From CAWCDJ01 sp963796485 (GTDB taxonomy: Bacteria > Acidobacteriota > Terriglobia > Bryobacterales > Bryobacteraceae), in the NCBI GenBank assembly GCA_963796485.1, contig CAWCLV010000004.1, positions 1,488,001-1,552,000 on the forward strand: a stretch of 64,000 bases of DNA, read 5' to 3'. The translations under genes were made by a program, and so were the position numbers. Positions within the stretch are counted from its first letter, which is position 1, and every line of letters begins with the position of its first letter. Shown here in pieces: positions 35,100 through 44,375 of this stretch. Under the pieces are notes generated by a model that made no database searches, was not told the DNA's origin, and saw only the letters and a list, made by a program, of their open reading frames with translations.

Positions 35100-36548
35100 T
35101 CACGCAGGCGTGTCGCCCGCCTCATTCTGCAGACGGACCAGTTCGGATTTGAGTTGCCGCACCACACCTGAGTGCTTCGCGTCGCCGTAGAGGTTCTTCA
35201 TCTCGCGCGAGTCGTCGCGCATGTCGAAGAGCTCCCATTCCGGCTGGCTGTCCGGAGGATGCGCTCCGGCCCTGTCGAGCGGCCGGCCGTAATAGTAGAT
35301 CAGCTTCCAGCGCTCGGTTCGGATGCCGTAATGGGCGGGCACGTGGTGGTCGTTGTCGTTGTGCATCCAGTAGCGGTAATACATCGCCTTCCGCCAGTCG
35401 TTCGGGGTATGGCCTTCCACGTTCGCGCGGAAGCTGCGGCCCTGCATTTCGACGGGCGGCTTGACCCCGGCGTAATCGAGGAACAGGGGCGCGAAGTCGA
35501 TGTTCAGCACCATATCGCGGTTCACCGTGCCCGGCCGGATCCCGCCGGGGTAGCGCATCAGGAAGGGCATGCGGAGCGACTCTTCGTACATCAGGCGCTT
35601 GTCGAACCAGCCGTGGTCGCCCAGGAAGAAGCCCTGGTCGGAGGTGTAGATGACGATCGTGTCCTGCGCGAGCTTCTCGGCTTCGAGGTAGTCGAGCAGC
35701 CGCCCCACATTGTCGTCCACGCTCTGGATGCAGCGCAGATAGTCCTTGATGTAGAGCTGGTAGGCCCACTTGCGGAGGGCATCGCCGTGAAGGTCGGCCG
35801 GGATGTCGGCCTTCACGTCGGTCCTGGTCATGTTCTCGCCGACCCGCATCTTGACCGCGGCCACGGAGCGCGCCCGGCCCTCGTAGTGGTCGAAGAGGTT
35901 GTCGGGCTCGGGGATGGTTTGATCCTTGAACAGGTCCTGATATTTCGGCGCGGGCTGCCATGGGCGGTGCGGCGCCTTGTGATGACACATCGCGAAGAAC
36001 GGCTTTTTCGGGTCGCGCCGCTTGAGCCAGTCCAGCGTGAAATCGGCGATCAGGTCGGTGCAGTAGCCCTTGTGCCCGGTGCGCTTGCCGCCTTCGATGA
36101 ACACCGGGTCGTAGTAGACGCCCTGTCCGGGCAGAATATTCCAGTAGTCGAAACCGGTGGGGTCGCTGGCCAGGTGCCACTTGCCGATCATTGCCGTCTG
36201 ATAGCCGGCCTTCTGCAATTCCTTGCCGACATGGTTGCGGGCGGGATCCAGGCGGTCGTCCAGGGTGTAGACGCCGTTCCTGTGGCTGTACTGGCCGGTC
36301 AGGATCGCGGCGCGGCTGGGCGTGCAGATGGAGTTGGTGCAGAAACAGTTCGTAAACCGGGCGCCGCCGCTTGCGATGCGATCGAGATTCGGCGTGCGAT
36401 TGATGCGGCTGCCGTAGGCGGAGATCGCGTGAGCGGCGTGATCGTCCGCCATGATGTAGAGGATGTTGGGCTGGCGGCGGCCCGCTGCCAGGGCCGTGGA
36501 AGCGGCGGCGAACATCCCGAGCGCTTCCCTGCGCGTGTATGGAGGCAT
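35100..36548 (-). CDS. Sulfatase (formylglycine-dependent), exported
   Basis: Alkaline-phosphatase-fold sulfuric ester hydrolase, 482 aa. Tat-like leader (TRREALGMFAAASTALAAG), metal-binding ILYIMADDHAAH, the Cys-type formylglycine motif CTPSR (Cys75-Arg79) followed by AAILTGQYSHRNGV, GKWHLASDPTGFDYW, CHHKAPHRPW and YTSDQGFFLGDHGWFDKRLMYEE. Closest in style to choline/iduronate sulfatase-like and N-sulfoglucosamine sulfatase groups. Needs a formylglycine-generating enzyme, not seen here. Operonic with the beta-lactamase-fold gene downstream and divergent from a second sulfatase. Confidence 0.94.
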   Translation of the reverse strand: MPPYTRREALGMFAAASTALAAGRRQPNILYIMADDHAAHAISAYGSRINRTPNLDRIASGGARFTNCFCTNSICTPSRAAILTGQYSHRNGVYTLDDRLDPARNHVGKELQKAGYQTAMIGKWHLASDPTGFDYWNILPGQGVYYDPVFIEGGKRTGHKGYCTDLIADFTLDWLKRRDPKKPFFAMCHHKAPHRPWQPAPKYQDLFKDQTIPEPDNLFDHYEGRARSVAAVKMRVGENMTRTDVKADIPADLHGDALRKWAYQLYIKDYLRCIQSVDDNVGRLLDYLEAEKLAQDTIVIYTSDQGFFLGDHGWFDKRLMYEESLRMPFLMRYPGGIRPGTVNRDMVLNIDFAPLFLDYAGVKPPVEMQGRSFRANVEGHTPNDWRKAMYYRYWMHNDNDHHVPAHYGIRTERWKLIYYYGRPLDRAGAHPPDSQPEWELFDMRDDSREMKNLYGDAKHSGVVRQLKSELVRLQNEAGDTPA

Positions 36549-36559
36549 GGCGAATCCAT

Positions 36560-36565
36560 AGTGTA
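36560..36565 (-). promoter_or_regulatory. -10 box TACACT for the minus-strand sulfatase
   Basis: Minus-strand TACACT, 11 nt from the ATG at 36548, inside the 42-bp divergent gap. Confidence 0.4.
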
Positions 36566-36576
36566 TGGCAGATCGC

Positions 36577-36582
36577 TATTAT
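36577..36582 (+). promoter_or_regulatory. -10 box TATTAT for the plus-strand sulfatase
   Basis: TATTAT 8 nt before ATG 36591. It sits only 11 bp from the opposing -10, so the -35 region of each promoter overlies the other gene's start. Confidence 0.45.
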
Positions 36583-36590
36583 GGATGCGA

Positions 36591-37970
36591 ATGACTCCTA
36601 TGAACAGGCGCAAATTTCTGGCTTCGGCCGCCGCGGTGACGGGCTCGCGGGTGCTGCGCGCGGATGCGGCCACTCCGAACGTGGTGTTGATATTCTGCGA
36701 TGACCTGGGCTACGGCGATCTCGGCTGTTACGGCTCGAAAATCCGGACGCCGAATATCGACCGCCTGGCGGCGGAGGGCGTCCGGTTCACCAACTGCACC
36801 TCGGCCGACCCGGTCTGCTCGCCCTCGCGGGCGGGCCTGATGACCGGCCGCTACCCCACCAGGGTCGGCGTCCCGAGAGTGCTCTTTCCGCAGGACGAGG
36901 GAGGGCTGAGCCTGGATGAGACCACCCTCGCCAACGCGCTCAAAGCGCGCCGGTACAAGACCATGTGCATCGGGAAGTGGCATCTGGGCCGGCCCGTGCA
37001 GTACCTGCCGACCAGCCGTGGTTTCGACGAGTACTTCGGCATTCCGTACAGCAATGACATGACGCCGCGGGTCCTGCTGCACAACACCGACGTAGTGGAG
37101 CAGACCGCCAACCTGGACACGCTGACCGCCCGTTATACCGAGCAGGCCACCCGCTTCATGGCGCGCTCGGCCGGCTCGCCGTTCTTCCTGTACATGCCGC
37201 ACACCTTCCCGCACATTCCACTGGGTGCTTCGCCGCGGTTCCGCGGGAAATCGGCGGAGGGGCTTTACGGCGACGCGGTAGAGGAGATCGATTGGAGCGT
37301 GGGCGAGGTGCTTGGGGCGCTGAAGCAGCACGGCCTCGAGGACAACACGCTGGTTCTGTTTTCAAGCGACAACGGCCCCTGGTACCTGGGTAGCCCCGGC
37401 AAACTGCGCGGCCGCAAGAATACGACATACGAGGGAGGCGTGCGCGAACCGTTTATCGCCCGCTGGAAAGGCCGCATTCCGGCCGGGCGTACGTCGGATG
37501 CGCTGATTTCCCTGATGGATGTCTTCCCCACCGTCAGCGGGCTCTGCGGAGCCTCGAAGCCGGCCAAGCCGCTGGACGGGATCGACATCTGGCCGCTGCT
37601 CGACGGCTCGCGGCAGTCGATCGAGAGGCCGCCGCTGCTCTACTTCGACAACTGGGACCTGCAGTGCGCCCGCTCGATGAACTGGAAGCTCCATATCGCG
37701 CGGCACAACACCGCGGCCTATACGCCGGCGCCCCCGGTGGGGCGGCGCAGCTACCTGCTGCCGAAACCCGAACTATACGATTTGGCGCACGATCCGGACG
37801 AGAGCTACGACGTGGCGGAGGAGAACCCGAAGATCGTTGCGGAGATCCAGGCGAGGATCGCGGCGATGATGCCCGGGTTCCCGGAGCCGGTGCGCCAGGC
37901 ATATGCGGCGCAACAGGCGAACCAGTCGGCTCCCATCCCGGCCGGAGCGTATCCGCGACCGCCGCGGTGA
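36591..37970 (+). CDS. Sulfatase (arylsulfatase A/GALNS-like), exported
   Basis: 459 aa with Tat-type leader NRRKFLASAAAV; metal motif LIFCDDLGYGDLGCYG, formylglycine motif CSPSR (Cys76-Arg80) followed by AGLMTGRYPTRVG, GKWHLGRP, HTFPHIPLGAS and SSDNGPWYLGSPGKLRGRKNTTYEGGVREP. Domain order and motifs match arylsulfatase A/N-acetylgalactosamine-6-sulfatase types, distinct from the neighbouring sulfatase. ATG 36591 (MTPMNRRK) is preferred over ATG 36600 from its distance to the TATTAT. Together the pair suggests degradation of sulfated polysaccharide or mucin-like material. Confidence 0.94.
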   Translation: MTPMNRRKFLASAAAVTGSRVLRADAATPNVVLIFCDDLGYGDLGCYGSKIRTPNIDRLAAEGVRFTNCTSADPVCSPSRAGLMTGRYPTRVGVPRVLFPQDEGGLSLDETTLANALKARRYKTMCIGKWHLGRPVQYLPTSRGFDEYFGIPYSNDMTPRVLLHNTDVVEQTANLDTLTARYTEQATRFMARSAGSPFFLYMPHTFPHIPLGASPRFRGKSAEGLYGDAVEEIDWSVGEVLGALKQHGLEDNTLVLFSSDNGPWYLGSPGKLRGRKNTTYEGGVREPFIARWKGRIPAGRTSDALISLMDVFPTVSGLCGASKPAKPLDGIDIWPLLDGSRQSIERPPLLYFDNWDLQCARSMNWKLHIARHNTAAYTPAPPVGRRSYLLPKPELYDLAHDPDESYDVAEENPKIVAEIQARIAAMMPGFPEPVRQAYAAQQANQSAPIPAGAYPRPPR

Positions 37971-38000
37971 TATCATCTGACACCGGGCGGGTCACAGAAA

Positions 38001-38168
38001 ATGACACGATACTACCGGGTGGCCCGGCGCGTCATCGCAGCGCTTTGTTATGCGGGCTTGATATACATCGCGTCGCGCTTTTTCCTTCGCTTTGATGTGA
38101 CTCGCGGCCAGCTCTTATTTGCAAGTTTGTCGTTATCGGGAGTAGTGCAGCTATCGCCACCTACCTGA
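38001..38168 (+). CDS. Possible small membrane protein, 55 aa
   Basis: An open frame from ATG 38001 to TGA 38166-38168 with basic N-terminus (MTRYYRVARRV) and one hydrophobic helix (IAALCYAGLIYIASRFFL). It has no clear SD and no family I recognise. It could be a genuine one-TM protein ahead of the hydrolase or chance; otherwise 37971-38272 has no supported gene. Confidence 0.25.
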   Translation: MTRYYRVARRVIAALCYAGLIYIASRFFLRFDVTRGQLLFASLSLSGVVQLSPPT

Positions 38169-38272
38169 TCAGGCGTTCGATACCGGTGATGGTAACCTGG
38201 CTATCGGCGATCACAAATGCATTTCCGACGTTGTCAACGAACGGTGAGCCAAGCGCGCTGCGGCAAGCACTA

Positions 38273-39337
38273 ATGGATGAGCGCACGAGGGACCTGGCTG
38301 GCCGCACAACCGGGATCGCGGTGCTGGCGATTTTGGCAATGCATGATCCCGTCGGGAGTTTTGCGCAAGCCAACTCCAGAGCGGTTATCAAGGTCTTTTA
38401 CATTACGGATCGACAGCATGCCCGGCCCCCGCTGACATTCTCCAATTCTCCCGGCGCCGATAGCGCTCTGTCGTACGGTACCGCCGTGGTATTGGCCCCA
38501 ATGACGCAACTTGCGACCATGAGCATGGCCTACCCCGTCCGGCGCGGCAAGCCGGCCAGCTACGAGGTGGCAGGCGGATCGATTACCGAAATGTCCGAGG
38601 CGACTTTCTTCGATGACGTGAAGTCCTTAGTTCACTCCTCTTCGGCGGCAAATCAGGAATTCGTCTTCGTACCCGGTTTTGCGACACCCTTTACGAATTC
38701 TCTTCTCCGGATCGCTCAACTCGCGAACGACCTGAAGTTCAAGGGAGCGCCCATTGTGTTCAGTTGGCCCTCGGGAAACATCTACACCGTGGACAAGGAG
38801 AACGCGTTCTGGGCAGCCAAACACCTCGCACAATCCGTCTCCGAACTCAAGCGGCGCACCAACCCCGAACGGATGCACCTGGTTGCCCATAGTATGGGCT
38901 CGCTTGTCCTGGGATCAGCGATGGATGGCCTGGCCGTCGGCAAGGGTGCGATTGAAAACGTCGTTTTCGCGGCGCCCGACGTAAATGAGGCGTTGTTTTC
39001 CCGGTTCGCGGAAGCGGCCAGGCTGGTCGCAAAAAGAATTACAGTCTACGTCTCCCGGTCGGACGGAGCGCTTCTCGCATCCGACATCATCCAGGACGAC
39101 CGCGTCGGTTCCCGAGTTGTTCCCCGGCCAGGAATCGAAGTGATCGACGCCGCAGACGTGGACCGGCCTATCAGTTTTTGGGGATTGCTCGGCCATTCCT
39201 ACATCTTCGACAGCGATAAGGTCCTGCTCGACCTCGCGGCACTCATCGACGATTCCCGGCCTGCTGATCAGCGGGTGGGCACCGCGCCCGCTGGCCCGCC
39301 TGGTTGCTGGCGTTTGGAACGGCGGCGTCCTTCGTAG
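38273..39337 (+). CDS. Alpha/beta hydrolase (DUF900-like), exported
   Basis: 354 aa from ATG 38273, with a hydrophobic leader TTGIAVLAILAMHDPVGSFAQA and then a DUF900-type alpha/beta hydrolase: IKVFYITDRQ, FVFVPGFATPF, IVFSWPSG, nucleophile elbow LVAHSMGS (Ser), VFAAPDVNEALF, YVSRSDGALLAS and the catalytic His in GHSYIFDSDKV. The frame is open to GTG 38186/ATG 38189, which would add 28-29 residues; the later ATG puts the hydrophobic leader near the N-terminus. Function unknown, probably an esterase. A+T content is somewhat higher here than around it. Confidence 0.78.
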   Translation: MDERTRDLAGRTTGIAVLAILAMHDPVGSFAQANSRAVIKVFYITDRQHARPPLTFSNSPGADSALSYGTAVVLAPMTQLATMSMAYPVRRGKPASYEVAGGSITEMSEATFFDDVKSLVHSSSAANQEFVFVPGFATPFTNSLLRIAQLANDLKFKGAPIVFSWPSGNIYTVDKENAFWAAKHLAQSVSELKRRTNPERMHLVAHSMGSLVLGSAMDGLAVGKGAIENVVFAAPDVNEALFSRFAEAARLVAKRITVYVSRSDGALLASDIIQDDRVGSRVVPRPGIEVIDAADVDRPISFWGLLGHSYIFDSDKVLLDLAALIDDSRPADQRVGTAPAGPPGCWRLERRRPS

Positions 39338-39622
39338 TCGTTCGAGTGCAATTCCCCGGCAAATCGGAGCAGGTCGGCTGCGGACGACGGTTCCTTCCCG
39401 GTCGCCGCGGCCGATCGCGCTGTCGACCGGCGAGACGGCAACACGGCAAGTTGGATTGCTTGACCTGCAGTCGTGCAGCCAGCCAGTTGGTGTATGAACG
39501 TTACACCTTACCTTTCTCCGATTGGCGGGGAATCAGGAGCAATCCCTAAATGAGCAGGCTTGGTAAACGCCGCCCGGCAAGGGAGGATCCTTTAGATGTA
39601 TGTCGCGTGGGCTAAATGCGCT
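39338..39622. other. Gene-free stretch between convergent genes
   Basis: About 285 bp between the hydrolase stop and the end of the TlpA-like gene. A plus-strand open frame at 39304-39549 begins with a hydrophobic run but overlaps the hydrolase end and becomes Arg-rich; I do not support it as a gene. No convincing terminator hairpin seen. Confidence 0.5.
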
Positions 39623-41230
39623 TCACTCCAGCCCCGCCCGCTTCAGCAACTCCCGGAACTGCCGCTCGGTACGCATGTCCATAGCCTGCGCCACGAGACG
39701 GCCTTTACGGTCGAAAATGAAACTCTTGGGAATTCCGACAACAGCGAAGGCCGAGTGTGCTTTCTTGTCCGGGTCGAGAGCGATCGGAAACGTGTAACTC
39801 TGCTTCGCCATAAATCCAGCTACAGTCTCCGGCTCTTCATCGGAGACCGCCAGCACCACGAGGCCCCGCTTCTCGAACGCTTGGTAAAGTCTTTGCATAT
39901 CTGGCATTTCCTTACGACAAGGAATACACCAGGTGGCCCAGAAATTCAGCAACACCACCTTGCCACGCAGCGCTTTCAGCGAATACTGCTTTCCATCAAG
40001 CGCCATAAGCGCAAAACCGGTATGCGCATGCACCGAATCGCGTAGGGCCAGCAGAGCATCCGCCGCGCGGACGGGTGGGTCGAGATTGGGCACGGTGAGG
40101 TGTTCGTAACGGAGCAATGTAGCCAATTCGACGTAGGGATCATCCACCGCTGAGGGAGTTTCGTGTAAGGACTGCGCCAGTGCCTCGCCAATGACTGTCA
40201 AAGCAGTGTGGCCGAGATCGCCCTCTGTGGAGAGGTTCGCCAGACTGCGGGCCAGGTTGTTCTTGGAGACGCCAGCGGGCAAAGCGCGGATACCGCGGGC
40301 GATTTCGGTAGCCAGCACGGAGCGCTGGGCCTCGGTAAGTTCGCCGCTTAGTTCCTTCATGCGCTGGTCGAGAGCCGTCGCTCTGGGGTCGCTATCACTC
40401 ACTGCAACAGGCGAAGCTGTCTTATGGGTGGACTTTACGATGAGAGGCCCGGTCACGTCCCACGGCGCAAACAGCGACTGCAACTTTTCGAAGCGATCCG
40501 GCGCCATCGCACGCAGTCTGGCGCCCGCGATCATCAGCACGGCTTCACGAGAGTTGGTGGTGCTGATGTCCCGTGAACCGATCGCAAATCCATAGATAAT
40601 GTCCGCCGGCCAGTCGTTTCCATAATTCGGTGCGGCAGCAGCTCTAGCGAGACGCTCGCACGCGTCTGCGGCGGCAACTGGAGCTAGCTTCGCCATCGTT
40701 CCAGCGCAGTTCAGTAAGGCCCAAGCCTCGCGAGGATCGAGCGGGTCGAACCGGAACGTTGCCAGGATCCCGGCGAAGAGCTTGACCGCCTCAGAGGGGC
40801 TTTCTTTCGCGAGTTGCGTAAGCAAGCCGTTGGCCTGGAAGATCGCCAGATTTCCGCGCGACAACATGGCTTGGTACAACTTCAATGCGGCTCCGGTATG
40901 TCGCCAGTAGATTAAGTCGTTGACTAGCGGCCCGTCAGAGCCGGTTTTGAGGTAGGGCAGAAGTCCGATGGATTCGTCGGGAGCGAGCTCCGCCAATTTG
41001 CTCATCGTCCCCAGGTCCAGCCCAGTTTGTTGTCCCTCAGTCACGGTCAACTCGATGAACCTGTGCGCCAATTTCGGATAGGATTCCCGCAAAGATGCCG
41101 CACCGGCCAACCGAAAGGCTTGCCGTAGAGGCGGTGTAAGCTTGGCGGTTTCTCGTTCCAGCACCTTGGCGACTTTCGCTACATTGCCAGATGCAGAAGT
41201 TGCCATCAGCAGGAAAGCGAGAAATTTCAT
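39623..41230 (-). CDS. TlpA/ResA-like thioredoxin with long helical N-terminal region
   Basis: 535 aa. A short hydrophobic leader (KFLAFLLMATSASG) is followed by ~370 residues of helical, Ala/Leu-rich sequence without recognised domain, then a redoxin domain: FALMALDGKQYSLKALRGKVVLLNFWATW with the active-site pair WCIPC (Cys435/Cys438), LVVLAVSDEE, and cis-Pro in VGIPKSFIFDRKG. Probably a periplasmic thiol-disulfide reductase. ATG 41230 has GGGAG at the complement of 41236-41240; an upstream in-frame start at 41266 lacks an SD. Confidence 0.88.
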   Translation of the reverse strand: MKFLAFLLMATSASGNVAKVAKVLERETAKLTPPLRQAFRLAGAASLRESYPKLAHRFIELTVTEGQQTGLDLGTMSKLAELAPDESIGLLPYLKTGSDGPLVNDLIYWRHTGAALKLYQAMLSRGNLAIFQANGLLTQLAKESPSEAVKLFAGILATFRFDPLDPREAWALLNCAGTMAKLAPVAAADACERLARAAAAPNYGNDWPADIIYGFAIGSRDISTTNSREAVLMIAGARLRAMAPDRFEKLQSLFAPWDVTGPLIVKSTHKTASPVAVSDSDPRATALDQRMKELSGELTEAQRSVLATEIARGIRALPAGVSKNNLARSLANLSTEGDLGHTALTVIGEALAQSLHETPSAVDDPYVELATLLRYEHLTVPNLDPPVRAADALLALRDSVHAHTGFALMALDGKQYSLKALRGKVVLLNFWATWCIPCRKEMPDMQRLYQAFEKRGLVVLAVSDEEPETVAGFMAKQSYTFPIALDPDKKAHSAFAVVGIPKSFIFDRKGRLVAQAMDMRTERQFRELLKRAGLE

Positions 41231-41599
41231 GGTGTCTCCCTTGCATGAATTGACGCGAAGCAGCATCGAATCGTTTAGCTGTTCAGTTCCTGATCGTTGT
41301 AAGGGCGAAATCCATCACCAGTTCTACCACCGACTGCATCTGGCACACAGTTGCGGATCGGACGATTGACCTAAACGCAGGTTCTCCTGTTGATCGCCTG
41401 CGGAGTATGGCGTGGTCAGCCGGCATCACCTGCCGCTCACGGCGCAGAGTTTGCCGGATAGGGCACTACTGTTTCGATAGGCAACTGGCCACGAACAAAA
41501 TAGCCGAAGCCTCACTATCCGTCATCGGAGCCGATCTTCCCGGCCCATTCGAACGTATCAAAGACCCACAGATTCCTCTGACGAGGCATTCCGTTCAAC
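41231..41599. other. Intergenic region without supported gene
   Basis: About 370 bp between two minus-strand genes. It contains the TlpA-like gene's SD. Short frames here are mainly antisense continuations of the permease gene's 3' end. No -10 box with good fit seen. Confidence 0.5.
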
Positions 41600-44077
41600 T
41601 TACTGTTCCCTCAATGACGAGGCCGGATCGGTTCGTACCGCTCGCCAAGCGGGGATGGCTCCGGCAAGGAGCACGATCAAAGAGATTAGCCCGAGCGCAA
41701 AAGCGATGGATTGCGGATCGGATGGTCCGATGTCATAGAGAAGACCTCGAATCCAGAACCCTGCGGCTGTTGAGAGAACGCCGCCCGTCACAAGTCCTAG
41801 CGCGACGGTCGGGATGAGATGCTTGGCCACAAGTCGGCCAACGTCTAGAGGGGTAGCGCCGAGAGCGAGGCGAAGGCCGATCTCACGCCGCCGGGCAGTA
41901 ACAAAATAAGCCAGCATTCCATATAAGCCGGCCAACGCCAAGCCGGCGCTGAAAATGCCGAATATGGTTCCTAAGGCGGACAGCATCCGATCCTGCCAGA
42001 GCGATCGGTCGATGTCTTGCGCAAGAGTTGCGACCTCGTAGAACGGCATGCGCGGATCGATGGATGCCAATACCTTGCGGATAGCGGGAATCACGGATTC
42101 CGGATTGCCGAAAGTGCGGACGTGCAGCACGAAGGCGCTGTATTGCGGATTGGGGCCGAAGTCCGGGGTGTAGTAAGTCGGCGGCGGCACCTCGCGCAAT
42201 GAGCGGTATTTGGTGTCGTTCACCACTCCGATGATCTGGAGTTGCGGACCAACCCATTTTCGTCCGGCTGCGAATACTTTCCCAATCGGATCCTGGCCGT
42301 GGAAGAACCGGGACACGAACGCCTGATTGATGACTACAGGCGTCGGGCTGATCCTGGCCGCGTCGCGATCGAACGGTTGGCCTGCTACGAAGCGCATGCC
42401 CAAGGTTTTGAAGTACTCCGGCGAGACGGCGTTCGTGCTAGTGTTCAGGCGTCCCTCGGGCGGCCGGTTCGGAAAAATTGCAAATGCCCCGGTTCCGATG
42501 CCGCGCATCAGGGGAGAGGCTGCGATCGCGGCACCGGCCACGCCCGACAGGGCAGCAGAGCTATCGATCAATTGCCGCTGCAGAGATTCCGCCTGCTGCT
42601 TCGTATACCCGAGCCGCCCTCTGAGCACGTCTACTCTGAAGATCGCGATGTGATTCTCGTCAAAACCCGCATCCACATTCCGGAGCGTCGCCAGGCTACG
42701 AATCGCCAGCGCGGCGCATATCAGAAGAACCGTACTGAGCCCCACCTGCAACGCGCATAGCACGGATTGAAAGCGCTGGTGCTGCCGGTCGCCTATCGCG
42801 ATCTTCAGAGCACTCCAAAGGTCCTGGCGTGAGGACCTCCACACTGGAGCAATGCCGGCCAGCACCGCCACTAGCGCGCAGATACCGAATCCAAATGCAA
42901 GGACGCGAATGTCCAACTGAAGGAAGAGGGTGCGGGCCTGGACCTCGGTAGGATTGATGATGCCGCCTGCCGGCGGCATCCAATGCACCACGAGCGGGAG
43001 AGAGACATAGGCGGCAAGAGTTCCGAGAATTCCCCCTGAGGTCGCCAGGATCAAGCCTTCAATAAACCAGAGCCGTGCTACACGGCTGCGGCCGGCGCCG
43101 ATCGCTAGCATCACCGCCGTTTCTTTTTCCCTGGCGCTCGCACGGGCGAGCAACAGGCCCCCGACGTTGGCAGAGACCATGATCAGGATCAGCCCGGTTC
43201 CTGCCAGCAGGAAAAGCAGAGCGGAGGAGGATCGCTCGCGAAATGGCGAGATACCCGACGCGATCGAGCGCGCTTCCAAGCGGCCTTCGTCGCGGAACGC
43301 CCTTTCCGCCGGATCGCGGCGATTCGCCTCGTGGTTGTACCGGCTGTAGAACAGCACGGCTTCGGCCTGTGCCTGCTGCAGTGTTATTCCCGGGCGTACC
43401 CTCGCGACGATCTCTATCAGAGATTCATTGACATACCGATCGTCCACATGGACCGAGGGAAGTTCAAGAAAGTTGTAAGAACTGCGGATCGGTATCCACA
43501 AATCTGCGCTGGTGTCGATGACAGTGCCCCCAAACGACGGCGGCGCAACTCCGACGATTGTAAACGGCCGGTTGTAGAGCCGTATGGTTTGGCCGATGAC
43601 CTTCGGGTCGGCGCCGAAATTGCGCCGCCAATAGGCGTCGGAAAGCACTGCGACAAGTTCGTCACCTGCTTTAAGCACCTGGCCCAGAGAAGCCGAGACG
43701 CCGAGCGAGCGAAAGTAGTCATCGGTGACGCAATGGGGATGGATGCGCTCGACGATTCGATCATGCGTGATCGGAGCCGTCATCTCCATCTGGCCGACCA
43801 CGTCCGTAAGAGTTGAGGAGTGTTCGCGGAGATCACGCAGCAGGCCGTACTCGAAATAGGAGCGAGCCGGAACGCGGGGATGAACCTCGAATAACTGAAC
43901 GAGCCGCTCCGGATCGCGGACAGGCAACCGGCGCAGGATCACCGCATCGATCAGCGAAAACACCACTGTGTTCACAGCGATGCCGGCTGCAATCAGCAGC
44001 GTTGCAGCCAGAAAGAACGCGGGAGATCGGCGGACTTGACGGAGAGCGAAGCGAAGGTCCTGCAGTATGAAGGCCAT
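41600..44077 (-). CDS. ADOP-family duplicated ABC permease (MacB-like), without N-terminal PadR-like domain
   Basis: 825 aa. Two FtsX/MacB-type halves: TM1 ~20-43 followed by a periplasmic MacB-PCD region (VLSDAYWRRNFGADPKVIGQTIRLYNRPFTIVGVAP), TM cluster ~270-430 with ASAREKETAVMLAIGAGRSRVAR, a second periplasmic region (VNQAFVSRFFHGQDPIGK) and final TMs ~690-800 with RRREIGLRLALGA. No ATPase gene is adjacent, as expected for acidobacterial duplicated orphan permeases. Divergent from padR; its start region shows no clear SD or copy of the PadR palindrome. Confidence 0.93.
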   Translation of the reverse strand: MAFILQDLRFALRQVRRSPAFFLAATLLIAAGIAVNTVVFSLIDAVILRRLPVRDPERLVQLFEVHPRVPARSYFEYGLLRDLREHSSTLTDVVGQMEMTAPITHDRIVERIHPHCVTDDYFRSLGVSASLGQVLKAGDELVAVLSDAYWRRNFGADPKVIGQTIRLYNRPFTIVGVAPPSFGGTVIDTSADLWIPIRSSYNFLELPSVHVDDRYVNESLIEIVARVRPGITLQQAQAEAVLFYSRYNHEANRRDPAERAFRDEGRLEARSIASGISPFRERSSSALLFLLAGTGLILIMVSANVGGLLLARASAREKETAVMLAIGAGRSRVARLWFIEGLILATSGGILGTLAAYVSLPLVVHWMPPAGGIINPTEVQARTLFLQLDIRVLAFGFGICALVAVLAGIAPVWRSSRQDLWSALKIAIGDRQHQRFQSVLCALQVGLSTVLLICAALAIRSLATLRNVDAGFDENHIAIFRVDVLRGRLGYTKQQAESLQRQLIDSSAALSGVAGAAIAASPLMRGIGTGAFAIFPNRPPEGRLNTSTNAVSPEYFKTLGMRFVAGQPFDRDAARISPTPVVINQAFVSRFFHGQDPIGKVFAAGRKWVGPQLQIIGVVNDTKYRSLREVPPPTYYTPDFGPNPQYSAFVLHVRTFGNPESVIPAIRKVLASIDPRMPFYEVATLAQDIDRSLWQDRMLSALGTIFGIFSAGLALAGLYGMLAYFVTARRREIGLRLALGATPLDVGRLVAKHLIPTVALGLVTGGVLSTAAGFWIRGLLYDIGPSDPQSIAFALGLISLIVLLAGAIPAWRAVRTDPASSLREQ

Positions 44078-44373
44078 GCATCGTTCATGCTAATGAAAAT
44101 AACCGCAGATTGCATCAGGGATCCGCGAGGTGACCCTAAAGCGGGAATCCTGCTTTCAGCCGTGGCCACCCTCGCCACACTCACCGCCTCGAGTAGCTTC
44201 GGCCATCCATCTAGCGAGTTCAGCAGTCAATTTGACGTGTAACGCCCGTTGCTGGAGATTTGCCCGCCCCGTGGATAGATCCTCCCGAAACGTTTTGAGG
44301 ACCCAAAGCAACCCAGCCCACGCCGATCCTAACCTTTTGCGGCCACAGCCGTCCTATACTCCGATATCTGAGT
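44078..44373. other. Divergent intergenic region between permease and padR
   Basis: About 296 bp without supported coding sequence. The only clear signals are at the right end: the padR -10 box and the palindrome listed separately. I see no -10 for the leftward permease gene. Confidence 0.5.
44355..44360 (+). promoter_or_regulatory. -10 box TATACT of padR
   Basis: TATACT 13 nt before ATG 44374; overlaps the left arm of the palindrome at 44356-44375. Confidence 0.55.
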
Positions 44374-44375
44374 AT
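44356..44375. promoter_or_regulatory. Palindromic operator, predicted PadR binding site
   Basis: ATACTC-N8-GAGTAT with a central GATATC; 18 of 20 positions are symmetric. It covers the -10 box, the probable transcription start and the first two bases of the start codon, which is ideal for autorepression by the PadR dimer. Confidence 0.7.

Noticed and set aside
39304..39549. Plus-strand open frame beginning with a hydrophobic run after the alpha/beta hydrolase
   Set aside because: Overlaps the hydrolase 3' end and turns Arg-rich; no SD or promoter.
41407..41817. Plus-strand open frame in the intergenic region and permease 3' end
   Set aside because: Mostly antisense to the permease gene; Arg-rich without any motif.
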